Assembly (NCBI GenBank): GCA_029204225.1
Contig: CM055094.1
Location: 28,754,107-28,818,106, forward strand
Length of the DNA stretch: 64,000 nucleotides
From: Diphasiastrum complanatum
Taxonomy: Eukaryota; Streptophyta; Lycopodiopsida; Lycopodiales; Lycopodiaceae
Direction: 5' to 3'
Part shown: positions 55,406-64,000 of the stretch, piece by piece
Position numbering within the stretch: position 1 is the stretch's first letter
Layout of the letters: each line of letters opens with the position of its first letter
Program-made: the position numbers and the translations under genes
Notes under the pieces: model-generated
What the model saw: only the letters and a program-made list of their open reading frames with translations
What the model was told of the DNA's origin: nothing
Database searches by the model: none

Positions 55406-56067
55406 ACTTGGGAAGTCTCAGTTTGATGAGAAAATTGGAGATGGTAATAGGATTGCCTACCATTGAAGACCACTTGAAATCGATATGCGAATCATGTGTA
55501 TATGGGAAGCAGCATCGAGAGAAGTTCAATAAAGAGGGTGTTGCAAGAGCAAAGAACATCTTGGATTTAATCCACACATATTTATGTGGGCCTATGAGGA
55601 CCATGTCCTTAGGTAAAGCCTTCTATTTCATGACCTTTATTGATGATATGTCACGAAAGACGTGGATCTACTTCTTGAAGAAGAAATCAGATGCATTTGA
55701 CAACTTCAAGAGCTTCAAAGCATTGGTTGAAAATCAAACAGGTAGGAAGATCAAAGTCCTAAGATCAGATAGTGGAGGTGAGTACAAGTCTAATGACTTC
55801 AATGATCTTTGTGATCAATGTGGGATTAAAAGACAATTTACGCAAGCTCATACTCCTGCTCTCAATGGTGTAGCTGAGCGCAAGAATTGTACGATTGTGG
55901 AAAGTGCCAGATCTATGCTAGCTGAGATGAAACTACCAAAGGATTTTTGGTCAGAAGCATGTAGTACGGCAGTCTATCTTGAAAATAGAAGTCCTACCAT
56001 TGCCATACCAAAGATAACACCTGAGAAAGCATTCACGAAGAAGAAGCCAAAGGTGAACCACTTGTGA
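55240..56067 (+). pseudogene. Copia integrase with Tyr at first catalytic position
   Basis: Zinc domain LWHKRLGHLNLGSL and CESCVYGKQH, then LIHTYLCGPM, where copia integrases have Asp (HTD); here it is Tyr, also in the 34 kb copy. The second Asp (LRSDSGGEYKSN) and the Glu (NGVAERKNCTIVE) are present. It ends at a TGA (HL*IFGCKAFVQVP) at 56065. Confidence 0.92.
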
Positions 56068-56991
56068 ATCTTTGGATGTAAGGCCTTTGTACAAGTTCCT
56101 AAGGAAGAGAGACGTAAACTTGATGTGAAAGCTATCAAGTGCATATTCCTAGGATATGATGATCATGTGAAGGGCTATAGATGTTTTGATCTAGTGGAAA
56201 ACAAAGTCCATATAAGTCGTGATGTTATCTTTGATGAATCCAAGATGTATGAAGACGAGGATGCTGAGAAGATAGATACATCCAGTGGAAAAGATGGTAT
56301 AGTGAGAATACCACCTGATGATGATCCATTCATTGACCTTCCGAGTGATGAACATGAGGATACTACTACTCAGTCTCAAGAGACAGGTTGGAGAGGTAGG
56401 GACAAACCTTTTGGTGCAAGAAGGATTGAAATGGCAGGTGACAAACGCAAGGAGAAGGATGTACCGTGGGATACATTTTCACCAGGAAGCCGATCACCTG
56501 ACAGGAAGCTCCCTAAGTGGTTAGAGAGATTGTTGGAGAGCTGCGACATGGATGACTTTCCAGGATCATCTAGCCAGGGAGAGCTACGAAGATCAACAAG
56601 AGAGAAGACACAACCTGAGAGGTATGAAGTAAATTATGCTCTCTTATCTAGTATTATTCTAAGCAAAGAACCTTCGACTTTTGGTGAAGCGAAGGGTGAT
56701 GACATTTGGGTCAAGGCCATGGGAGAGGAGATGGAGTCATTTGCTAAACATAGCACATGGGACTTAGTAGGACCACCAGTTGGCAAGAAACCCATTGGTT
56801 GCAAACGGGTATACAGGACTAAGTACCATGCAGATGGAAGTATAGCAAAGCACAAGGCAAGATTGGTGATCAAAGGGTATGCACAAAGTAAAAGTATCGA
56901 CTATGAGGAGACCTTTGCGCCGGTATGTAAGTGGAATACTCTACGTCTACTTGTTGCTTTAGCTTCACATTTTGGTTGGCCTTTGCATTAG
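56068..56991 (+). pseudogene. Copia integrase tail and RT N-terminus
   Basis: AIKCIFLGYDDHVKGYRCFD ends the integrase. A linker with STREKTQPERYEV is followed by RT text: DDIWVKAMGEEMESFAKHST, PPVGKKPIGCKRVY, KHKARLVIKGYAQSKSIDYE. A TAG (for CAG) at 56989-56991 stops it before MDVKSAFLNGELEEEV, which continues in the same frame until a frameshift near 57080. Confidence 0.9.
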
Positions 56992-56999
56992 ATGGATGT

Positions 57000-58199
57000 G
57001 AAATCTGCTTTTCTGAATGGTGAGTTGGAAGAAGAGGTGTTCATGGATCAACTTGAAGGCTTTGTAGCGAAGGGACAGGAAAATAAGTCGCTTGAATAAA
57101 GCACTTTATGGTCTTAAACAGGCACCCCATGCGTGGTATAGCAGGATTGATGCCTACTTTCGTTCAAAGGGGTTGGTGAGAACACACTCTGATCCAAATC
57201 TGTATGTCTCACTTTGATGGTATGGTTGCTTTGATTGCTCTTTATGTTGATGACTTGATTATTACGGGAAATAATCAAGAGATGATAGACATGATCAAGA
57301 AAGACCTCATGGAACAATTTGAGATGACAGATCTCAGCCTGATGCATTATTGTCTTGGAGTAGAGGTGTGGCAAAAAGGACACGAAGTGGGTTTAACACA
57401 GGTGAAGTATGTCAAAGAGTTGCTACACAGGTTTAGGTTGCAGGATTGCAAACCAGTGAATACTCCTATTGAACCAGGTAAAAAGCTTTCTAAGCTTGAT
57501 GAGTCACAGTCATTTGATGCTACGCTGTATAGGCAGTTAGTAGGGAGCTTGATTTACCTTACCACGACTAGACCAGATATATGTTATGTTGTTGGCATTG
57601 TAAGTCAGTTTATGGCAGCACCTACGGAAACGCATTGGAAGGCAGCTAAACGCATTTTGCGTTATGTGAAAGGCACTTCAGAGTATGGCTCGATTTATAG
57701 GAAGCATGATGGTTTACCTGAGTTGTGTGGCTATGTGGATGCGGATTGGGGAGGTGACTATGATGATCGTAGATCCACCACAGGGTATGTATTCAAGTTT
57801 TGTGGTAGTTGCTTTTCCTGGTCTAGTAAGAAGCAAAGTACAATTGCTCTTTCAACCACAGAGGCAGAGTATAAGACAATGTGTAGTGCAGCACAGGAAG
57901 CTATATGGTTGAGACAAATCTTGGAAGAAGTTGGCATGAAGCAGAAAAATCCCACGATATTACATAGCGACAGTCAGAGTGGCATTCAGCTAGCAAAGAA
58001 TCCAGTGTTCCATGCGAGAACTAAACACCTTGAGATTCAATAACACTTTATACGTGAGAGGCTGCTGAGTCGTGAAATTCAAGTTGTTCATTGTAGCATA
58101 GAAGAACAACTAGCTAATATTTTCACTAAGCCACTTGTTGGAGAAAAGTTTGATAAATTTAGATCAAAGCTTTCTATACTTAAAGTTTGTTGACTTTAA
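57000..58199 (+). pseudogene. Copia RT C-terminus and RNase H
   Basis: IALYVDDLIITGNNQEM carries the catalytic YVDD. Then LMHYCLGVEV, YLTTTRPDICYVVGIVSQFM, RNase H with VDADWGGDYDDRRSTTGYVF, TEAEYKTMCSAAQEAIWLR and LHSDSQSGIQLAKNPVFHAR. TAA at 58041 (EIQ*HFIRER) interrupts the tail, which ends FTKPLVGEKFDKF and LSILKVC. All visible catalytic residues remain. Confidence 0.93.
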
Positions 58200-58230
58200 A
58201 GCTATGTATATGATTGTATATAAAGTAGAC

Positions 58231-58247
58231 TCTACTTTAAGGGAGAG
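58231..58247 (+). promoter_or_regulatory. Polypurine tract
   Basis: ACTTTAAGGGAGAG immediately precedes the 3' LTR. Confidence 0.8.
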
Positions 58248-58521
58248 AGTTAAAATTAAAGTAGAATCACTATGCTACTGTACTGTGGGTCCTATCAGTG
58301 GATAAGGATCAGTTGGCCTTGCCACGAGGCAAGTCGACGGGACACGCGTCCTGCCAATGGCAACTTGGGTCATGCATGGGTTGCCTGAGTGAACAACTAT
58401 ATGTACAGTGTAATTTCATTTTGAGAAATATAGTTGCTATGTGAGCTTGCTGTGGAGAGTGTTTTCTGTTTGTGTTACTGTGTAGCATGATATGTGCTCC
58501 TATGCAAAGCAAATTCTAAGT
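58248..58521 (+). repeat. 3' LTR, 274 bp
   Basis: Same length as the 5' LTR with scattered substitutions, for example AAAATT for AGAATT at the start. Confidence 0.93.
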
Positions 58522-58985
58522 AGGTGACCCTCGCCATTGCACTTGAAGCACAGGTTCTTCTTACGAGCTTCAACTTTATCAATGCCACCTTGATGGTTTT
58601 TAAAGTTTTTCTTGGTTTTCTTAAGATTGTTGGAATTGGGATGTGTTTCACTAACAGCTTCCCTATCCTTCCTCTTAAATTAAAACCCTTTTTTCTACTC
58701 ATTAGGCTGTTGACCCCTAGGTGGCTTAGGTGTGTCATCAAAGTATTTTGCAGCCCTAATAGCATCTTCTAGGGTTTTTAGATGGTTCCTACGAACATCC
58801 ACTTGATAATCTTTTGGTAACCCATCAATGAACATTAACATTTGTACCTTAGGCGGAATGTTACTATAAAGTGAATTTAGGTACTCGTGAAAATCAATAA
58901 ATTGTTCCAAACTTTTATTCATGGTTAGATGACTCAACTTTTGGAAGTACATAAAGTTTGCCTTCCAATTCCATTTCCATTTGTC
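58522..58985 (-). pseudogene. Chromovirus gag C-terminal half and zinc knuckle
   Basis: FQKLSHLTMNKSLEQFIDF, VQMLMFIDGLPKDYQV and RNHLKTLEDAIRAAKYFDD are the capsid helices of a plant Ty3 gag. After a frameshift the knuckle starts CFKCNGEGH and is cut by the copia; it finishes on the other side as LARDC (52.5 kb). The N-terminal gag part is missing beyond 58985. Confidence 0.88.
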
Positions 58986-59668
58986 ATTTCAAAGGAAACC
59001 AAAATTTTCACATTTCTCACTATTCTAGATCTCCAAATCCATGAAACTAGTGTCTAGAAATGGAAAACTAATGAAACTCTATGAAAACTTTAATTTTCAG
59101 ATTTACAGAGCTGAAAATTAGAACTTCAAAATAACAAGAAATAAAACTTCAAAACTTGTTTTATGCACAAAGTTACAGTAACATTCCCTTCCTACATTGC
59201 CATTTTCATGAAACTAGGAGATAGAAAGGTGTAACTAATGAAGTTTGGATGAAAACTTCACGTTTTAAATCTGATTTTCAGATTTATAGGTCTGAAAAAT
59301 AGAACTTCAAAATGAAAACCAGAACTTCAAACACTTCATTTATGCAAAAAAATACTAGTTTTGATCAAAACACATAGCTGGAATCAATCTTTTTGCAAAA
59401 AAACGTTTGAGTATGTAGAGGAAGACTTCATGTAACCATCCCACAAATCTCTTTTTAAAACTTTTAAAAACCCAAAGCCTACTTTAAAACTTCTCTAACA
59501 TGATAAAAAATCAGCTCCTAAACAATTCTATAAGCATCACTACTCTCTTCCAAAGAGAACTAGATTCATTGGGTACTTCAACTACGAGCTTCCTATAACT
59601 AGAAAAACCAATATAGTTGGTGATCTTAATAGAACTTGAAGAAGGTTAGAAAGGTTACCATCCTTTGT
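58986..59668 (-). other. Chromovirus leader with a duplicated segment
   Basis: No frame found. Two diverged copies of a roughly 170-bp unit lie side by side (about 59030-59200 and 59205-59355), sharing CATGAAACTAG, GGAAAACTAATGAA and ATTTTCAGATTTA. The gag N-terminus should have been here, so this may be a replacement. Confidence 0.5.
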
Positions 59669-59683
59669 CTAGTTCTGATACCA
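59669..59683 (-). promoter_or_regulatory. Chromovirus primer binding site
   Basis: TGGTATCAGAACTAG on the minus strand, directly adjoining the LTR. Confidence 0.85.
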
Positions 59684-60248
59684 CTTTTACAAGTAGAGAT
59701 GAGGAAGTTCTCCAAATCCAAGGTAGAGCCTCCAAATGTCCTCCAAGCAACCTGCAAGATGCTCCCCAACTCCAACCTAGGATGCCTCCACCTGCAAGTA
59801 AGGATCTGCAAGCCTCCAAGGATCTCTCCTCCACCTGTGTCCCTACTCTTAAACACAAAGATAAATTACAAGCTGGCCTCAAGTATTTACCACCCAACCA
59901 TAGCTAGATCCAAGTTCCAAGCAAGACCTATCTAGAACCCCCTTGCTAACCATAAACAAATCACACGCATATCACAACAGACTATAGCATACTCAAGATC
60001 CAAACCCTACTTATGTCCCATACCATAAGCAAGATCCAAACCCTAAGCATAGTACACACAAGAAAGTACTCTACACACTAGTAGCAACACTAGAGCATAA
60101 GCAAAGCAAGCAAGAGAGATCTCTCCTCCCCCCAATGGGTGCCCTACTACCCTCATATAGATGGCCCATGGACCCCTCCAGTGCACTATGGAGTTCCATG
60201 CCCATCCAATGAGAGAGAGAAGCCTAGGGGAGCTAAAGAACCTCCATA
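59684..60248 (-). repeat. 5' LTR of the chromovirus, truncated
   Basis: Matches 48390-49050 in sequence but ends at CCTCCATA (about 60248), where Tat-like sequence begins. Roughly half the LTR is missing. Confidence 0.9.
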
Positions 60249-60840
60249 TGGGTATGAAACCATCAAAGAGCGTCAAGAAGCTTGACCAAGATTTGAAAAG
60301 AATGAGAATCAACAATCAACCAACCACCATCCCATTACAAGAATGCCAACCCCTATATAAGGCCAAAATCGTTGAGTGGAAAGCTAAGAGTGATAAAAAG
60401 AGATCAAGACTGAGTTGTTGACCGACCATGAATTGCAAGAAAATCTGTCAGGACGCTACAGAAGAATTGAAGCCTAAGCATGACATGCCATAGCACTTTA
60501 AGGATTATGAGATGGATGAAGTGGTAGTGGCTATGCCCAGAGCTAAGAGAGATCCCATAGAAGAAACTTCCCAAGGAGCCAATTTTTACAAAGGTCCAGC
60601 TCGCACGAAAGCAATAGATCTAGCTAAGAAGGGAGAGGAAAGTCGTATGGTATCAGTAGGAGAGGAACTCAAAGATCACAAAGCACTTCTTCACAAATAT
60701 CATGACTGTCTTGCTTGGAATTACGCTGAGCTGAAAGACATATCACCAGATATTGTGGTTCACACCATTCCACTAGTTGATGGTGCAAAACTCGCAGTTA
60801 GTAGGCTCTATAGGTCTAATCCGCACTACGTCTAGCTAAT
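60249..60840 (+). pseudogene. Tat-like protease-RT linker and RT start
   Basis: A linker with HFKDYEMDEVVVAMPRAKRD resembles TLDDVVI of the other two Tat-like elements, then ARTKAIDLAKKGEESRMVSV, YHDCLAWNYAELKDISPDIV and VHTIPLVDGAKLAVSRLYRS. TAG at 60833 replaces a coding triplet after HYV. Gag and protease are missing on the left, where the chromovirus LTR ends. Confidence 0.85.
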
Positions 60841-62060
60841 CCAAGAAGAGCCGAAAAAGGTTCTAGATGTAAGATTCATCTATGAGATGGAACACACTAA
60901 TAGGGTATCGCCTATTGTGATAGTATCTAAGAATGTCGGAAAACTTAGAATCTATGTGGACTACAAGAAGCTGAACATTGTGACCAACAATGACCATTTT
61001 CCTTTACCATTCACGGAAAATGTTTTAGAGAGAATAGTCGGAGCCAAAGCCTATAGTTTTCTAGATGGGTTTAGTGGCTATAATCAGGTGCAGATAGCCC
61101 CAAAAGATCAGCACAAAAAATCATTTTCCACTGAGTAAGGCACATATGCAGCATATAGAGTGATGCCATTTGGATTGTGCAACGCTCCCAACACCTTTCA
61201 ACGAGTGATGAGCTATGCCTTCAAGGACTTTCTTTGGAAATTTCTTGAAATTTTCATGGACGACCTCTAGAGCCCAACATATAGCTTGCTTAGAGAAAGT
61301 GTTCATCCAATGTCGATTAGTCGGCATATCCCTAAACCCAGCCAAATGCCAATTTCTGGTCACGCACGACATAGTGCTAGGCCACGTAGTTTCGAGGCAT
61401 GGTATCACCACTGACATCAACAAGATCTGCATAATACTTGCTTTGCATAAGCCAGGAACTGTACGTGAAGTATACATCTTTATGGGGCATTGCAATTATT
61501 ATCGGAGGTTTGTCCTAAATTTTGCTAAGTTGGCCCGTTTGATATACCAGATGACCATCCAACTAGAATGGACAGCTGAAGCCAATGAGGCTTTCCACAA
61601 ACTCAAGGAGACCTTAGTTAATCCACCAATCCTTTGACCCCCTATCTGGACCATAGAATCCCATGTCTATACAGATGCCTCTAAGTATGCCAAAGGGAGT
61701 GTTCTAACACATCCTGGGGAGTACAAGAAGGATTACCTGATCTATTTCGCCAGTAAGCAGTTGATTCCCACAGAGACTACACAACCATCGAGCGAGAAGT
61801 GCTAGCCATGGTATATAGCATGAAGAAATTTTGCCATTACCTGCTAGCCAATCCACTCGTCTTCTTTGTAGATTAACAAGCCCTACTGTATCTGGTAAAT
61901 AGACCATGCACAATCGGACGGATCACCCCATGGCTGCTACTTCTCCAAGAGTTTGACTTTAGAATAGTTGTTCGCAAAGGGAACCAACATTATCTGGCCA
62001 ATCACCTCTCACGGATCTGCAATGTTCCTAAGAGTAGAGGGGTCGATGATGAACTCCTTG
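60841..62060 (+). pseudogene. Tat-like reverse transcriptase and RNase H, heavily mutated
   Basis: RVSPIVIVSKNVGKLRIYVD, FPLPFTENVLERI, FSGYNQVQIAPKDQH, then after TAA at 61136 VMPFGLCNAPNTFQRVM and the catalytic FMDDL. After a short deletion, LGHVVSRHGITTDINKI and FMGHCNYYRRFVLNFAK. RNase H: YTDASKYAKGSVL, a frameshift, then FFVD where TDHQ is expected. Six or more stops. Confidence 0.87.
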
Positions 62061-62919
62061 ACGCCATCCTATTCCATGTCGAAGCCGTCATGAGTGGGCT
62101 GCCAATATAGTTGGATATCTTATGTCTGGACGTTCTCCCCTGAAAACATCTTAGTATGTTCTGGGTGCCCACTAGAACTCGTGAGTGATGCAGAACACAT
62201 TTCCTAAACGAGACTATCACTCACATGTTATTATCTTATTTGGTTGTCCATAAGAAGAGTACACCCTATTACCCGCACTGCAATGGACAAGCAGAATCAT
62301 CGACCAAGATCCTCTATGGAATAATCACAAAGATGGTTGAAGCTTCACGATTGGATTGGGAACATAAGCTTCATGCAGCTTTATGGGCCTTCAGAACCAC
62401 ATTCAAAGTGAGCACTTGATAAACTCCATTTCAAATGGTGTATGGATAGGAAGTCGTAATGTCTGCTGAGTTTGTCGTTCTAAGTCAAAGAGTCGCCATC
62501 GCCGAATGACTTAGTATAGAGGAATCTACCAAAAGGACTTAGACAACCTTCTTCAACTTCATGAAACTCGCTTCCTAGCGTTTCACGCCCTAGCTGTAGA
62601 TAAACAGCGACGGAAGGCCTAACATGATCGGAATATCAAGACCAAAGATCTCGTTAAGGAAGAGTTGGCCTTGTTATACAACGCCAAGGCACATAAAGAC
62701 AAGCTTAAGTTTCAGGGAGAAGGACCGTACAAGATAGTAGAGATCCGACCTAATGACGCAGTCATTCTCGCCACCCTGCAAGGCAATTTGCTCGACACGC
62801 CCATTAATGACAGTAGGTTACGTCACTACTATTCAGCTGATGTTGAGCTCAGGGATGTGCTAGAAGCGCCATCCTTGTCATCTTCTTCCACTCATGATGA
62901 GCCATCCACACCCCGTTAG
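62061..62919 (+). pseudogene. Tat-like integrase with internal deletion
   Basis: The zinc domain and first catalytic Asp are missing: text jumps from the RNase H-integrase linker (DELLDAILFHVEAV) to a damaged second-Asp region. It continues with YYPHCNGQAESSTKILYGII, WEHKLHAALWAFRT, KDKLKFQGEGPYKIVEI and LLDTPINDSRLRHYYSADVE, ending at 62919. Stops occur at several places. Confidence 0.87.
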
Positions 62920-64000
62920 CTAGCCTAGGTAGGTGTAGCTAGTTGATTTTAGTTTAGTTTACCTAGGAAGGTAGAATTAGATAGTTGTCGATTTAGATAG
63001 AGGATAGCGTAGACTAGTTAAACATTGACGATAGTTTAGATCTAAATTGTTAGGAGTCAGATCCTTAGCGTCCCAATTAGATCTAGGATAACTAGGTAGT
63101 ATTAACCTTTGCAAAGAATTCTGTAGCTCCATCTCATTGAGATAGTGACACATAAGAGCCTGCGAAGGTTAGTTCCCACATTTCAAACTCGACAGACTCG
63201 AATGTCTACTTCAAGTCTGTATCAGATTACTTCTTCATCATCTCTCTCTATGGATAAGATAATTAAGATTAGATCTACTTAGCTAGAAAAATTAATTGTC
63301 AACTAGGTAGTTTCAGTTCAGGTAGATCCGTTAGGTAGTTAGCTAGCCTAGGTAATTTTACGTTAGATGATCTAGACCTCGTAACTAGGATCAATTTAGA
63401 AAAGCTAATTAGATCTAGGTATTTAGGTCAGCTAGGATAGACTTAGGATCAGTTAGGATTAGATAGCAGATCGTGACCCGTAGACTAGGGTGGTTACCAA
63501 CCGTGATCCTTAGATAGATTAGAATAACTTATCTTGTTAGAAAGTTAGGAAGCTTAAATACTCAGGTAAATTAGATAGGTAGGTAGGTTAGGCAACAATA
63601 TAGACTAGCTTGGGTAGGTCTAGATTAGACATATAAAATAAGTTAGAAGTTGGGTAAATTAGATTAGATCTACTTGTAGATCGATCCAATTAAACTAGGA
63701 AGTTGCCCCTTAGCATAGTTAAGTGATAATTCTAGAATGGATAGGAGATTAGGTATATCTAGTTAGGGAATGTGTCGACGGAACCCTGTAGGTAGACAAT
63801 CCCACCTTGTACAAACTGCCTTTGCCCTTGTAAAAATCCTATGTAAAAATCCCGACCTACCCCACTTTTCTCCTTTTCCTTGTAAATTTACCCCAAAAAT
63901 GCTCTGAATGGTCTGTAATGAACACTATTCTTATTTTTGACAGTCACCATCCTTGCCATTATTATCCCCTATTGCAATTGAATGCATGATCAAATCTGTC
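62920..64000 (+). other. TAG-rich 3' end of the Tat-like element, possibly LTR
   Basis: From about 62920 to 63720 the plus strand is crowded with TAG in the settings TTAG, CTAG and GTAG, with many short AGGTAG/TTAGAT variants. No gene. It follows an integrase and could be the 3' untranslated region and LTR start, but no polypurine tract or second LTR copy identifies a boundary. The last 250 bases lose the bias. Confidence 0.45.

Larger units (their letters stand above)
52534..58521 (+). mobile_element. Copia element, both LTRs, target duplication AGGTG
   Basis: 5' LTR 52534-52807 and 3' LTR 58248-58521, both 274 bp. The 5 bp AGGTG stand on both sides (52529-52533, 58522-58526). Removing the element and one AGGTG restores the chromovirus zinc-knuckle codons, which proves the boundaries. 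Gag, protease, integrase, RT and RNase H follow in copia order. It is 5,988 bp long. Three stops and a few frameshifts break the polyprotein. Confidence 0.96.
48390..60248 (-). mobile_element. Chromovirus (Ty3/gypsy) split by a copia insertion (copy B)
   Basis: Minus-strand order from right to left: truncated 5' LTR (59684-60248), PBS, leader, gag end and zinc knuckle (58522-58985), [copia 52534-58521], protease, RT, partial RNase H fused to partial integrase, integrase C-terminus with chromodomain, 3' LTR (48390-49517). Without the insert it spans about 5.9 kb. It shares its pol with the fragment at 154-2155. It is dead: stops, frameshifts and an internal deletion. Confidence 0.92.

Overview
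This window looks like nuclear DNA of a seed plant. Evidence: one intact two-exon cytochrome P450 of the plant CYP71 clan, Ty1/copia and Ty3/gypsy LTR retrotransposons primed by plant tRNAs (iMet-type TGGTATCAGAGC, one Asp-type), plant-size GT-AG introns, and long repeat-filled stretches with almost no host genes. The repeat load and the look of the P450 make a gymnosperm my best guess, but that is inference.

Layout. 0.15-2.16 kb: broken chromovirus pol (+). 2.2-7.1 kb: two convergent intron-containing genes that are not retroelement genes. One is an unrecognised plus-strand gene. The other is a decayed minus-strand gene whose motifs recall a RAG1/Transib-like transposase-related family common in animals; this is the best candidate for something undescribed. 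7.1-14.4 kb: Tat/Athila-like Ty3 remains (+) and two blocks of a 24-25 bp tandem repeat. 15.9-23.16 kb: two nested copia elements, the second with both LTRs. 23.2-28.1 kb: a Tat-like element on the minus strand. 28.1-29.9 kb: unassigned. 29.9-31.5 kb: copia fragment lacking integrase. 31.9-37.6 kb: copia whose 5' LTR and leader seem inverted and whose RT is replaced by a 1.5 kb segment. 38.05-38.77 kb: one LTR with PBS (-).

39.27-41.06 kb: the P450 gene (-), apparently the only functional host gene. 41.2-44.2 kb: minisatellites, then a Ty3 LTR end, tRNA-Asp PBS and gag fragment (+). 44.2-48.4 kb: two minus-strand copia fragments, the second split by a small LTR element with a 148 bp interior. 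48.4-60.25 kb: a chromovirus (-) split in its gag zinc knuckle by a copia element (52534-58521, 5 bp target duplication). 60.25-62.9 kb: a heavily mutated Tat-like pol (+), followed by a TAG-rich tail to the window end.

Every retroelement polyprotein carries stops, frameshifts or deletions, often at TGG, CAG or CGA codons as expected from deamination of methylated cytosine. The retroelements form layers of insertion rather than a cooperating system.
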